From assembly GCA_964547485.1 (NCBI GenBank), contig CAZJNU010000030.1, positions 1 through 27,780 of the forward strand: a stretch of 27,780 nt of DNA. The letters run 5' to 3'. Shown here in pieces: positions 14,666 through 22,847 of the stretch. Made by a program: the position numbers and the translations under genes. The DNA comes from JACJWR01 sp964547485 (GTDB lineage: Bacteria; Actinomycetota; Actinomycetes; S36-B12; UBA10799). Within the stretch, counting starts at the first letter, position 1. Each line of letters begins with the position of its first letter. The notes under the pieces were generated by a model. That model saw nothing but the letters and a program-made list of their open reading frames with translations, ran no database searches and was not told the DNA's origin.

Positions 14666-14998
14666 TCAGGCTGAAACCCGACCGGCCCGGACAACTGGCA
14701 CAACCTGCGAAACGGCGACCGGTGCCGCTGATTGCTCGCGTGCGGAGGCCAGCAGGTTCGACCACGACGTCACCTCCGGGCGGCGCCGGAGCAGGGCCCG
14801 ACGCTCGCGCTCGGTCATGCCGCCCCAGACCCCGAACTCGATTCGGTTGTCCAACGCATCGGCCAGACACTCGGTGCGAACGACGCAACCACCGCATATC
14901 TGCTTCGCACGATTCTGCGCTGCGCCCTGCACGAACAGGGCATCAGGATCCTGCCCTCGGCAGGATGCCTGCGAAATCCAATCGCTCACCCAAGTCAC
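14666..14998 (-). CDS. whiB4: WhiB-family iron-sulfur transcriptional regulator
   Basis: 110 residues. Four Cys at 13, 35, 38 and 44 form the WhiB pattern C...CxxCx5C that binds a 4Fe-4S cluster; FGVWGGMTERERR (55-67) is the conserved turn that contacts the housekeeping sigma factor; a basic stretch LLRRRPEV follows. Its place between the Get3-like pair and ponA2 identifies it as the WhiB4 (Rv3681c) orthologue, a redox-responsive regulator in mycobacteria. GTG codons at 15004, 14998 and 14989 are all possible. GGAGGA at 15007-15012 lies 8 bases before 14998 but only 2 before 15004, so 14998 was preferred. Confidence 0.9.
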   Translation of the reverse strand: MTWVSDWISQASCRGQDPDALFVQGAAQNRAKQICGGCVVRTECLADALDNRIEFGVWGGMTERERRALLRRRPEVTSWSNLLASAREQSAAPVAVSQVVPVVRAGRVSA

Positions 14999-15004
14999 AG
15001 TCAC

Positions 15005-15282
15005 GTTCCTCCAAACCTCGCGTCCTCGATGCCGCCGGTGGGAATACCGACGTCCTCCACATCGCACGCGCGAGCGAGTGCTGTGACCGTACGCAGTCAG
15101 GCGACTACGCCCTAGGCTCGATCAGGTGGTTATTCCTAGTTCTTTATCACTAATTACTGTGACATGAGTTGGGAGGTGTCATCTTGTGGTGGCTCTGAGC
15201 ATGATGACTGACAGTGAGACTGCCGCTAGCCAGCATCGGTTCCAGCGGAATTCCGGGCTGATGTCAGGCGCGGCCACCGGCC
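15005..15282. promoter_or_regulatory. Divergent promoter region between whiB4 and ponA2
   Basis: 278 bases without a gene. A notably AT-rich patch runs from about 15128 to 15165. For whiB4, TACGGT at 15086-15091 on the minus strand is a possible -10, with a leader of about 80 bases that ends in a good Shine-Dalgarno sequence. An inverted repeat, TGACA at 15160-15164 and TGTCA at 15177-15181, could bind a dimeric regulator, but the arms are only 5 bp. TGTGA half-sites at 15083 and 15158 lack the partner TCACA, so no Crp site is claimed. Confidence 0.4.
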
Positions 15283-17628
15283 ATGAAACCGAGCCACGTA
15301 TTCTTACGTCCTATGGCAATGCCTTCTTCCCCTGGGCCTTCTCCCTCCGACGCGCCCAGTAGCCCCTCTCCCGGCCGCGGCCGGTGGGCTGCGGCCGGAC
15401 TCTTCACTGGCGCCAGCGCCCTGGCAGGTGTCGTAGCGGCCGGGCTGCTACTGCCGTTTGCCGGTGCGGTGGGAATCGGCGCCAAGGAAGCAGTCACCTC
15501 CTATGAGACCTTGCCAGCGGCACTGACCACGCCTCCGCTGCCCCAGCGCACCGTGATCCGCGATAAGAACCAGCAACAGATCGCCCAGTTGTTCAAGGAG
15601 AACCGGGTGATCGTGCCACTCGAGCAGATATCCGTGAATCTGCAGCGCGCCGTGATCGCGACCGAGGACAGCCGGTTCTACGACCACAACGGAATGGACC
15701 TCAAAGGCACGGCCAGGGCACTGGCGAGCAACGCCGGCGGCGACGGCAGCCAGCAGGGTGCCTCAACCATCACCATGCAGTACGTGCGCAACGTGCTGGT
15801 GGTCGGTGCGGACTCTGAGCAGGAGGCGGTCGCGGCCCGGGCCCGCAGCGCAAGCCGGAAGCTGCAGGAGATCCGCTACGCCGTTGAGGTCGAAAAGCAG
15901 CTCAGCAAGCCCGAGATCCTGAACAACTACCTCAACATCAGCTACTTCGGCGCCGGAGCCTACGGAGCCGAAGCGGCCGCACACCGCTATTTCAATGTTT
16001 CTGCGGCTGACCTCAATCTGACGCAGGCTGCGACGTTGGCCGGACTTGTGCAGTCCCCGCAGAAGTACGATCCGACCCGCAATATCGATGCTTCCGTGCG
16101 CCGACGCAACCAAGTCCTCTTCCGGATGCGGGAGGTCGGCGATATCACCAAGGCGCAGTACCAGGAGGCAGTCAAACGGCCGATGGCTGCTGACCTCAAC
16201 CCGCAGGTGCAATCCAACGGCTGCGCCGAGAGCATCTACCCCTTCTTCTGCGACTACGTGGTCCGCCAAGTCCTGTCGGACCCGCAATACGGCAAGACCG
16301 CCGAGGACCGAGAGAAGTTCTTGGAGACGGGCGGTATCACGATCGACACGACCATCGACCCGATCGCCCAGGATGCAGCCGTGGAGACGGTGAACAGCTA
16401 CATCCCCGCCACTGATGAGAGCGGTAAGGCGGCGGCCGTCGCAATGGTGCAGCCCGGCACCGGCCAGATCGTCACGATGGCCCAGAACCGCACCTGGGGC
16501 ACCAAGAAGGATGGTCAGACGACCTACAACTACGCGGTCGATCAGAAGGACGGCGGCACGATCGGCATGCAGGCCGGGTCCACGTTCAAGATCTTCACAC
16601 TGGCGGCCGCGTTGGATGCCGGGATCGACCCCAACGAGAGGATCAACGCCTCTGACGGAATCTGGCTGGACGGCGGCGATTGGGGCTGCCCAGGTCAGTA
16701 CTTCGGTGGCTTCACCGGGCAGAACTCAACGCAGTCCGGCTTCTTCAACATGTGGGAGGCCACCGCCTACTCGACCAACACCTACTTCCTCCAGCGGGAA
16801 CGGGATGCCGGCCTGTGTCAAACAGTGGACATGGCCACGAGAGCTGGCGTCACGTTGGCCACGGGCAAACCATTGGAACCCAACATCAGTTTCACGCTGG
16901 GCACATCCGAGGTATCGCCGCTGAGCCTGGCCAACGCCTATGCCACCTTCGCCGCCCACGGTCTCTACTGCAAACCGATGGCCATCACGTCGATCACCAG
17001 TCGGACCGGTGAGGTGATCGCGAACGAGCCGGAGTGCAGCCAGACGATCCCACGCGACGTGGCAGACGGGGTAACGGCAATCATGACCGGCGTCGTGGAC
17101 GGCCCGATCCAAGGCCGCACCGGCGAGAATATGTCCCTCGGCCGCGAGACCACAGGCAAGACCGGGACCACTGACTCTTCCGCTGCCGTCTGGTTCGCCG
17201 GCTATACGCCCGACCTGGCCACCGCGGTCTGGGTGGGAGACCCTCGCGGCGGATTCAAATACCCCCTGCGGGATATCACGATCAACGGCACCTACTACGA
17301 CGCCGTGTTCGGCTCGTACCTGCCCGGTCCGATCTGGCGTGACGTGATGCTGGCGGCGCTGTCAGAGTCCGATCCGGTGGCGTTCGACCTGGAGGCCAAG
17401 TACGGCCTGAAGTCCGTCCAACAGGGCGGTGGGCCGAACCTGCGCACCGGCTCCTCCGCCAGTGCCAACCCCTACGGCTACCAATACGACGGCAACGGCT
17501 ACAACAACTACAACTACAACGGCGGTGGGACGTACGACGGTGGCACGACCGGGGGTGGCACGACCGGGGGTGGGACTCAGTACGACGGCAACGGCAACCC
17601 GATTCCCAACCCCGTCACCTCGCCTTAA
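15283..17628 (+). CDS. ponA2: Bifunctional penicillin-binding protein (class A PBP, PonA2-type)
   Basis: Peptidoglycan glycosyltransferase and transpeptidase, 781 residues. A short cytoplasmic tail and one membrane helix (about 38-66) precede the GT51 domain, with TEDSRFYDHNG (catalytic Glu128), GASTITMQYVRN (159-170) and KPEILNNYLNISYFGAGAYG (209-228). The transpeptidase domain has SxxK Ser433-Lys436 (GSTFKIF), SxN 497-499 (STN) and KTGT 626-629. No PASTA domain follows, unlike mycobacterial PonA2 as I recall it. Instead there is a Gly/Tyr/Asn/Thr-rich tail from about residue 720 with 15-bp DNA repeats. The ATG at 15313 (residue 11) follows TATTCT by 8 bases and may be the real, leaderless start. 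The stop shares TTAA with the convergent YqeY-like gene. Confidence 0.93.
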   Translation: MKPSHVFLRPMAMPSSPGPSPSDAPSSPSPGRGRWAAAGLFTGASALAGVVAAGLLLPFAGAVGIGAKEAVTSYETLPAALTTPPLPQRTVIRDKNQQQIAQLFKENRVIVPLEQISVNLQRAVIATEDSRFYDHNGMDLKGTARALASNAGGDGSQQGASTITMQYVRNVLVVGADSEQEAVAARARSASRKLQEIRYAVEVEKQLSKPEILNNYLNISYFGAGAYGAEAAAHRYFNVSAADLNLTQAATLAGLVQSPQKYDPTRNIDASVRRRNQVLFRMREVGDITKAQYQEAVKRPMAADLNPQVQSNGCAESIYPFFCDYVVRQVLSDPQYGKTAEDREKFLETGGITIDTTIDPIAQDAAVETVNSYIPATDESGKAAAVAMVQPGTGQIVTMAQNRTWGTKKDGQTTYNYAVDQKDGGTIGMQAGSTFKIFTLAAALDAGIDPNERINASDGIWLDGGDWGCPGQYFGGFTGQNSTQSGFFNMWEATAYSTNTYFLQRERDAGLCQTVDMATRAGVTLATGKPLEPNISFTLGTSEVSPLSLANAYATFAAHGLYCKPMAITSITSRTGEVIANEPECSQTIPRDVADGVTAIMTGVVDGPIQGRTGENMSLGRETTGKTGTTDSSAAVWFAGYTPDLATAVWVGDPRGGFKYPLRDITINGTYYDAVFGSYLPGPIWRDVMLAALSESDPVAFDLEAKYGLKSVQQGGGPNLRTGSSASANPYGYQYDGNGYNNYNYNGGGTYDGGTTGGGTTGGGTQYDGNGNPIPNPVTSP
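15299..15304 (+). promoter_or_regulatory. Possible -10 box (TATTCT) for ponA2
   Basis: TATTCT ends 8 bases before the in-frame ATG at 15313. If real, translation starts at 15313 on a leaderless mRNA and the ten residues from 15283 are not made. Neither start has a Shine-Dalgarno sequence. Confidence 0.35.
17539..17568 (+). repeat. 15-bp tandem repeat in the ponA2 tail
   Basis: Two perfect copies of GGTGGCACGACCGGG, followed by a partial third copy, encode the Gly/Thr-rich end of the penicillin-binding protein. The number of copies may vary between strains. Confidence 0.8.
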
Positions 17629-18083
17629 CCGATCCCCAACTGTCGGCGGACCTCAGCAGCAATTCGCTTCCCATCGGCCTGACCGGCCGCTTGTGCCGTC
17701 GCCGCCTTCATCACCGCTCCCATCGCCGAAGGCCCTGTCTTCCCGGTGGCCGCCACCGCCTGCGCCACAAGGGCCTGCAACTCCGAATCCGAGAGTTGCT
17801 GCGGCAGATAACCCTCGATGACGGCCAACTCTGCACGTTCGGTGGCGGCGAGTTCAGCGCGGTCGGCATCGTCGAAGGCGGCCGCCGACTCCCGCCGCCG
17901 CTTCGCCTCCCGACTCAGCACCTTGATCAGCTCAGCATCTGAAAGCTCCCGCGCCTCGGACCCCGAGACTTCTTCAGTGGACACCGCTGCCAGCACCATC
18001 CGCAGGGTGTCGCGGGTAGTGACGTCCTGCTCTCGCATAGCGGAAGTCAGGTCCAGCCGGAGTTGTTGCTTCAGAGATGCCAT
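17625..18083 (-). CDS. GatB/YqeY domain protein
   Basis: About 152 residues, cytoplasmic. The sequence begins MASLKQQLRLDLTSAMREQDVTTRDTLRMVLAAV, the usual opening of YqeY proteins, with a C-terminal helical part GPSAMGAVMKAATAQAAGQADGKRIAAEVRRQL that matches the GatB tail domain. In GatB that domain helps recognise tRNA; the role of free YqeY proteins is not settled. ATG codons at 18092 and an upstream open frame to 18137 are possible, but family length favours 18083. No Shine-Dalgarno sequence is visible. The stop overlaps the ponA2 stop on the opposite strand in a TTAA palindrome. It is divergent from the metallophosphoesterase. Confidence 0.88.
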   Translation of the reverse strand: MASLKQQLRLDLTSAMREQDVTTRDTLRMVLAAVSTEEVSGSEARELSDAELIKVLSREAKRRRESAAAFDDADRAELAATERAELAVIEGYLPQQLSDSELQALVAQAVAATGKTGPSAMGAVMKAATAQAAGQADGKRIAAEVRRQLGIG

Positions 18084-18180
18084 GACAGCCATCGTGTCAG
18101 CACGGACCACCCCGGCCTTACGCGGCGGGGTCGGCACCGCCCCGAGGCCCGACGACCGCGCCGCATGTCACCATGGACGG

Positions 18181-19062
18181 ATGCATCCCGTCACCGGCGC
18201 CTTCGCCGCCGCGACTGCGGCTGGGGTCGCCGCCCTCAGCTACTCACTTTGGGAGGCCCAGAGCTTCCGTCTCCGGCGGGTGAGCGTAGCCATTCTGCCC
18301 GCTGGTTCTCGCCCGTTGCGACTGCTCCACATCTCCGATATCCACCTCACATCCGGCCAGCGAAAGAAGCGCGAGTGGGTCCACGATCTGGCTCGACTCG
18401 AGCCCGACCTGGTCGTTGTCACCGGCGACTTCATCTCGAATGCTCCCGCCGTGCCGGCGGTGACGGCGGCCCTGTCTCCGCTATTGCGTCGGCCGGGCGC
18501 CTTCGTCTTCGGGTCGAACGACTATTTCGACGCCAAGTTGAAGAATCCCCTGAAGTATCTTCACCGACCGAGCAGTGTCGGCCGCCGGAAGCCGAACTTG
18601 CCGACCGCCGACCTGGGTCGACGATTGACCTCGCATGGCTGGCTCGATCTGAACAATCGACAGGGCGAACTCCGTGTCGCCGACATCAGCCTCTCCATGG
18701 TCGGCGTGGATGACCCACACATCCAGCGTGACCGAATCGAGACGATCAAAGGGGGGTTTGACCGCGGGGCAGCGGCCCGCATCGGGGTGACGCATTCGCC
18801 CTACCTGCGGGTACTCGACGCCTTTGCGGCGGAAGGGGCGGACCTGATCCTGGCCGGACATACCCACGGTGGCCAGATCTGCCTACCGGGCTATGGCGCG
18901 TTGGTGACCAATTGCGACCTGGATCGGACCCGGGTCAAGGGACTCTCCGAGTACCGCGGCCATCCGTTGCATGTGTCGGCCGGCGTGGGCACCAATCCCT
19001 ACACGCCGATCCGGCTCGCCTGTCCACCCGAGGCGACCCTGCTGACGCTGACAGGCCGCTGA
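18181..19062 (+). CDS. Membrane-anchored calcineurin-like metallophosphoesterase (Rv3683-like)
   Basis: 293 residues. An N-terminal hydrophobic segment (about 5-22) probably anchors or exports the protein. The two-metal site is formed by HISDIHL (Asp53, His55), VVVTGDFIS (Asp83), GSNDYF (Asn113, Asp114), GVTHSPYL and AGHTHGGQI. The usual GNHD motif reads GSND here, which I recall in the actinobacterial branch also. Family members act on phosphodiesters or lipid-linked phosphates; the substrate is not known. The frame is open upstream to 17818 because of the shadow of the YqeY-like gene; the ATG at 18181 gives the normal family length. It converges on the thioesterase gene. Confidence 0.87.
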   Translation: MHPVTGAFAAATAAGVAALSYSLWEAQSFRLRRVSVAILPAGSRPLRLLHISDIHLTSGQRKKREWVHDLARLEPDLVVVTGDFISNAPAVPAVTAALSPLLRRPGAFVFGSNDYFDAKLKNPLKYLHRPSSVGRRKPNLPTADLGRRLTSHGWLDLNNRQGELRVADISLSMVGVDDPHIQRDRIETIKGGFDRGAAARIGVTHSPYLRVLDAFAAEGADLILAGHTHGGQICLPGYGALVTNCDLDRTRVKGLSEYRGHPLHVSAGVGTNPYTPIRLACPPEATLLTLTGR

Positions 19063-19082
19063 CCGAGGCCAATCCAGCCGCA

Positions 19083-19103
19083 GCCCGAGGACAACCCCCG
19101 GGC
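19083..19103. terminator. Hairpin between convergent genes
   Basis: A stem of seven pairs with one mismatch (19083-19090 with 19096-19103) and a five-base loop lies between the stops at 19062 (+) and 19107 (-). The stem is nearly all G-C. No T-tract follows on either strand. Confidence 0.45.
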
Positions 19104-19106
19104 GGA

Positions 19107-19931
19107 TCAGGCGGTGCGACCGACTGCGACAAGCTGTGTGTTCCAGGCCAGCACTTCGCCGGTCGGAGCCCGCAGGACGCGTTCCTCGATCAGATAGCCG
19201 TCCCTGCCGCCGACGATGCGGCCCTCATGCCAGAGGCCAGTTCGCCACAACTCTGATGGAGGAGTCGGGGGCGGGGCGGCCGGGAACTGGAGCATGAAAT
19301 CCAGCGTGGACATCGGTACCGGGGCACTGTCTGCCGTCGGAACGTCAACACCCACCAACGCCGCGATCCACCAGCCATCCGCCATCGCCGCGATGATGGC
19401 AGGACTCAACTCGTCGACGGCGTCCTCGCCGAGGCTGATCCAGCCGGTGGCCACCAAGTCGGCCGCCCCGGAGAAGGGCCAGCCAACAACGGGCGTGAAC
19501 TCCAGCCTTCCGGTGAAGTCGGGGGCGAGCGGCGGCCCAATCGGCGTAGGCCGGTCGTCCCCGCGCGGCGGCACCGGCGGCAGGTCCGCAATCCGCGCTG
19601 ACACCTGGGTTTCCGCCCGCGCCTTGCCACTGATCACCGTGGCGTGCGTCAGCAGGTCCCCTGCCGCTGACGTCAAGGTGACCTCTTGACTGAAGGTCGC
19701 TCGACCCGCCCGCAGTTCGCGGACCGCAACCGTCACCTCACCGGCCAGAACCGGTCCCAACATCGCGATGTGAACGCTGCGCGGCTGAAGGTCCGCGGAC
19801 GGAAGCCGACTCATCGCCGCCGTCAGCACTTGCCCCGAGACCAGGCCACCCCAGGCACCTCGACCCTGCTGCCAGCCGGTCGGTACCTGCCACCTGTCCG
19901 TGGTGGTCCACATCTCGGATAGTGATCTCAC
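19107..19931 (-). CDS. Acyl-CoA thioesterase-like double hotdog protein
   Basis: 274 residues, cytoplasmic. The first hotdog unit (about 10-115) contains the pattern GAWGGLVSGQVLTAAMSRL, then QPRSVHIAMLGPVLAGEVTVAVRELRAGRATFSQEVTLTS, typical of TesB/4HBT_3 thioesterases; the second unit (about 140-270) ends in YLIEERVLRAPTGEVLAWNTQLVAVG. The substrate is likely a fatty or other acyl-CoA, inferred from family. GTG at 19931 is preceded by TAGGAT with a 6-base gap, which may be a leaderless -10 or, less likely, a weak ribosome site (AGGA). ATG at residue 7 is an alternative. Confidence 0.8.
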   Translation of the reverse strand: MRSLSEMWTTTDRWQVPTGWQQGRGAWGGLVSGQVLTAAMSRLPSADLQPRSVHIAMLGPVLAGEVTVAVRELRAGRATFSQEVTLTSAAGDLLTHATVISGKARAETQVSARIADLPPVPPRGDDRPTPIGPPLAPDFTGRLEFTPVVGWPFSGAADLVATGWISLGEDAVDELSPAIIAAMADGWWIAALVGVDVPTADSAPVPMSTLDFMLQFPAAPPPTPPSELWRTGLWHEGRIVGGRDGYLIEERVLRAPTGEVLAWNTQLVAVGRTA

Positions 19932-19937
19932 GATGTC

Positions 19938-19943
19938 ATCCTA
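19938..19943 (-). promoter_or_regulatory. -10 box (TAGGAT) of the thioesterase gene
   Basis: TAGGAT on the minus strand is close to the consensus -10 and ends 6 bases before the GTG at 19931, in line with a leaderless mRNA. Confidence 0.5.
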
Positions 19944-20059
19944 GGACGGCAGGATCCATTGCTTGCGGACCGCAGGCCAGCCCCCCAGCACTGCGGCCAT
20001 CGCGTGTCCCGAACGAGTTTTGGCCCTGACCCGGGGTGGAGCCCGAGCCAGAGCCAAAG

Positions 20060-20133
<74 letters not shown>

Positions 20134-20421
20134 TCGTGCGCCATCTCACCTGCGGTGTTCACGACACGGACAAGGACACACACTACTCACCGGCCGTTGT
20201 GGCTCCAGACACCAGGGCGGCCCTGACCAACGACCCTACTCACCAGTAACCGGACTCCTACGTATGCCAGAGGGGATGCTGCGTTCCGGTTACCCGCCAG
20301 TAACTCGATTCCCCGCGTGCCCTCGGGGAGGTGAACAGTTGGCGAGGTGGCCTTGCGGCCCGGTGTGGTGGCCAGGTTCGTGCCAGCGATTCGCCAACTT
20401 CCGGCCGCTCACCTGATCGGC
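20134..20421. other. Intergenic region with inverted repeats downstream of asd
   Basis: 288 bases without a gene, between the asd stop and tRNA-Pro. Two inverted repeats are visible: AGTTGGCGA at 20337-20345 with TCGCCAACT at 20391-20399, and GTAACCGGA near 20246 with TCCGGTTAC near 20285-20293. A smaller CCCCG/CGGGG hairpin lies between them. The first could terminate asd; the purpose of the rest is unclear. The promoter of tRNA-Pro must lie at the left end, but I could not identify its boxes. Confidence 0.4.
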
Positions 20422-21483
20422 TCAGGACGAGGTGGCCGTGAACTCCTCAGCAAGCAACTCGGCAATCTGAGCTGTGTTCAGTGCGGCGCCCTTGCGCAAG
20501 TTGTCTCCACACATGAAAAGGTCCAGGGCCCGCGGTTCGTCGACCGAACGCCGGATCCGACCGACGTAGGTGGGGTCGGTGCCCACCACATCAGCCGGGG
20601 TGGGGAATTCCATCGCCGCGGGGTCATCGACCACGACCACACCGGGTGAGTTCCGGAGGAGGTCGCGTGCGCGCTCGGCCGAGACCTCGACCGCGAATTC
20701 GGCGTGGACCGCGAGCGAATGTGTGGTGACGACGGGCACCCGGACGCAGGTGGCAGCCACCTTCAGGCCTGGCAGTCCGAGGATCTTGCGGGACTCATTG
20801 CGAACCTTCAACTCCTCGGAGGAGTAGCCACCGGTCTGCAACGAGCCCGCCCAAGGCACGACATTCAGCGCCAGTGGGGCAGGGAAGGGCCCCAACTCGG
20901 AAATCGCCTCACGGACATCCCCGGCACGCTCGCCGAGTTCACTTCCGGAAACGACGGCCAACTGATCGCGGAGCGTGTCGATTCCTGCTTGACCAGCCCC
21001 CGAGGCCGCCTGATAGCTGGCGACCACGATGCGTTGCAGGTGGTACTCGCGATGCAGCGCCGCGAGCACGACGATCATCGATAGCGTCGTGCAGTTGGGA
21101 TTGGCGATGATTCCCCGAGGTCGGTTCCGGGCCTGCTCGGGGTTCACCTCAGGCACCACCAGTGGCACGTCGAGGGCCATCCGGAAGGCACCGGAATTGT
21201 CCACTGCGACGGCTCCCCGAGCGGCCGCGATCGGGGCCCATTCAGCGCTGACCTCGTCAGGCACGTCGAACATGGCGACATCGACGCCGTCGAAAACCTC
21301 TGGAGTCAGTAACTGGACCTCGACCGGTCGACCCCGGACGGTGAGCACCTTTCCAGCCGAGCGAGCGGAGGCGACCAACTTGATCTCGCCCCAGACATCT
21401 TCCCGGCTGCTCAGCAGGTCCAACATGACCGACCCGACAGCACCGGTGGCGCCTACCACCGCCAGCGTGGGCTTGCGCGCCAT
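20422..21483 (-). CDS. asd: Aspartate-semialdehyde dehydrogenase
   Basis: Second enzyme of the aspartate pathway: reduces aspartyl phosphate to aspartate semialdehyde with NADPH, toward lysine, diaminopimelate, threonine and methionine. The 353-residue protein has the nucleotide-binding GATGAVG (11-17), the catalytic Cys131 in ANPNCTT, the substrate-binding Arg248 (TCVRVPV) and the catalytic His255 (TTHSLA). The ATG at 21483 lies 5 bases after GGGAGG, which overlaps the last codons of ask; a GTG one codon upstream is less favoured. The gene starts three bases from the ask stop, forming an ask-asd operon. Confidence 0.96.
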   Translation of the reverse strand: MARKPTLAVVGATGAVGSVMLDLLSSREDVWGEIKLVASARSAGKVLTVRGRPVEVQLLTPEVFDGVDVAMFDVPDEVSAEWAPIAAARGAVAVDNSGAFRMALDVPLVVPEVNPEQARNRPRGIIANPNCTTLSMIVVLAALHREYHLQRIVVASYQAASGAGQAGIDTLRDQLAVVSGSELGERAGDVREAISELGPFPAPLALNVVPWAGSLQTGGYSSEELKVRNESRKILGLPGLKVAATCVRVPVVTTHSLAVHAEFAVEVSAERARDLLRNSPGVVVVDDPAAMEFPTPADVVGTDPTYVGRIRRSVDEPRALDLFMCGDNLRKGAALNTAQIAELLAEEFTATSS

Positions 21484-21485
21484 CA

Positions 21486-21998
21486 CTACCTCCCAGTCCC
21501 CGCGTAGATCACTGCTTCGCCATCGGCATCCAGGCCGAAGGCCGTGTGCAGCGCAGCCACCGCCTTACTGGCATCCGCTGCCTGGCAGACCACTGATACC
21601 CGAATCTCCGAGGTCGAGATCATCTCCACGTTGACGCCGGCCTCCGCCAGCGCTCGGAAGAAGGTGGCCGAGACGCCCGGATTGCTGCGCATCCCCGCAC
21701 CGACCAGGGACACCTTGGCGACTTCCTCGTCTAAGAGCGTCGAGGCGAAGCCGATCTCCGCCTGCGCCGCGGACAGCGCCGCCAACGCAGTCGCCGCATC
21801 GCTGACGGGCAGGGTGAAGGTGATGTCGGTCCGGCCTTGACTCGACACGTTCTGCACGATCATGTCGAGGTTTACTCCCGCCTCGGCCAGCGTCTCAAAA
21901 ATCACGGCCGCCTCACCCGGCAGATCTGGTACTCCCACCACCGTCACCTTGCCCTCGGAGAGGTCTTGCGCCACCCCGGAGATCATCGGTTGTTCCAC
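21486..21998 (-). CDS. ask: Aspartate kinase beta subunit (internal in-frame start)
   Basis: Within ask, an in-frame GTG at codon 272 (position 21998) has AGGAG (22006-22010, extended AGGAGAGG) with a seven-base gap upstream, a better ribosome site than most gene starts in this window. It gives a 170-residue protein beginning with VEQPMISGVAQDLSEGKVT and holding both ACT domains. In Corynebacterium and related actinobacteria the same locus makes a beta subunit of similar size from an internal start. This is a nested second product of the same gene and not a separate gene. Confidence 0.7.
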   Translation of the reverse strand: MEQPMISGVAQDLSEGKVTVVGVPDLPGEAAVIFETLAEAGVNLDMIVQNVSSQGRTDITFTLPVSDAATALAALSAAQAEIGFASTLLDEEVAKVSLVGAGMRSNPGVSATFFRALAEAGVNVEMISTSEIRVSVVCQAADASKAVAALHTAFGLDADGEAVIYAGTGR

Positions 21999-22811
21999 GT
22001 CGCCTCTCCTCACTCGTTCATCTATCGCATCGGCGGATAGCACCCAAGTGCCCTGTTCATCACTGAAGGATGACCGGACATGGATCGCCACACCGTGTCG
22101 ACGGGCGTACTCGACGCAGCGCAAGTGCAGAACCTTGGCTCCGGACGCCGCCATCTCGAGCATCTCCTCATAGGTGACAACGTCGAGTTTGCGCGCCAAC
22201 GGAACGATCCGCGGATCCGTGCTGAACACCCCGTCGACGTCGGTGTAGATCTCACACGCCTCCGCCTCCATCGCGGCGGCCAGCGCCACCGCGGTGGTGT
22301 CCGACCCTCCCCGGCCCAGGGTGGTGACGTCCTTCGTGTCCGGCGAGACTCCTTGGAATCCGGCGAGTACCGGTATCGCGCCCGCCTCAATGGCCGCTTC
22401 AAGACGCCCCGGTGTGACGTCGATGATCTGCGCCCGTCCGTGGGAGGCAGTCGTCAACATGCCGGCCTGCGAACCGGTATAGGAGCGCGCCACCTCGCCC
22501 TCGTCGTGGATGGCCATCGCCAGCAGCGCCATCGAGATCCGCTCGCCAGCAGTGAGCAACATGTCAAGCTCGCGGGCGGCTGGCTTCGCAGAAACCTCGT
22601 TGGCGAGGTCGAGCAGCTCGTCGGTGGTATCACCCATCGCCGACACGACGACCGCCACGTCGTAACCGGCCCGCTTGGTCGCGACAATCCTGCGGGCCAC
22701 CCGCTTGATGCTGGCGGCGTCGGCCACGGAGGACCCGCCGTACTTTTGCACCACCAGTGGCTTCTGCACTCCCAGGGACACTGGATCCGCTCCGTCGATC
22801 TCGTTGGACAC
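21486..22811 (-). CDS. ask: Aspartate kinase (alpha subunit)
   Basis: First enzyme of the aspartate pathway: phosphorylates aspartate with ATP. 441 residues. The kinase domain shows VVQKYGGSSVAD (about 20-31), VVVSAMGDTTDELL, LLTAGERIS, and TTLGRGGSDTTAVALAAA, EIYTDVDGVFSTDPR. The C-terminal part has two ACT domains, with LVGAGMRSNPGVSATFF and VEMISTSEIRVSVV, for feedback by lysine and threonine. GTG at 22811 is preceded by a TAGACT box 14 bases upstream; GTG at 22769, closer to the usual family start, is an alternative. An internal start for a beta subunit is listed separately. It follows recR on the same strand by 36 bases. Confidence 0.95.
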   Translation of the reverse strand: MSNEIDGADPVSLGVQKPLVVQKYGGSSVADAASIKRVARRIVATKRAGYDVAVVVSAMGDTTDELLDLANEVSAKPAARELDMLLTAGERISMALLAMAIHDEGEVARSYTGSQAGMLTTASHGRAQIIDVTPGRLEAAIEAGAIPVLAGFQGVSPDTKDVTTLGRGGSDTTAVALAAAMEAEACEIYTDVDGVFSTDPRIVPLARKLDVVTYEEMLEMAASGAKVLHLRCVEYARRHGVAIHVRSSFSDEQGTWVLSADAIDERVRRGDVEQPMISGVAQDLSEGKVTVVGVPDLPGEAAVIFETLAEAGVNLDMIVQNVSSQGRTDITFTLPVSDAATALAALSAAQAEIGFASTLLDEEVAKVSLVGAGMRSNPGVSATFFRALAEAGVNVEMISTSEIRVSVVCQAADASKAVAALHTAFGLDADGEAVIYAGTGR

Positions 22812-22825
22812 TTCCGTAAGCGCAG

Positions 22826-22831
22826 AGTCTA
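22826..22831 (-). promoter_or_regulatory. -10 box (TAGACT) of the ask-asd operon
   Basis: TAGACT on the minus strand, identical to the box before the HAD gene, lies in the 36-base gap between recR and ask and would give a 5' leader of about 7 bases. It could let ask-asd be expressed apart from dnaX-recR. Confidence 0.45.
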
Positions 22832-22847
22832 CCGACCGACGCTGGCC

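Noticed and set aside
15083..15181. Crp binding site between whiB4 and ponA2.
   Set aside because: Only TGTGA half-sites are present; the spaced partner TCACA is missing.
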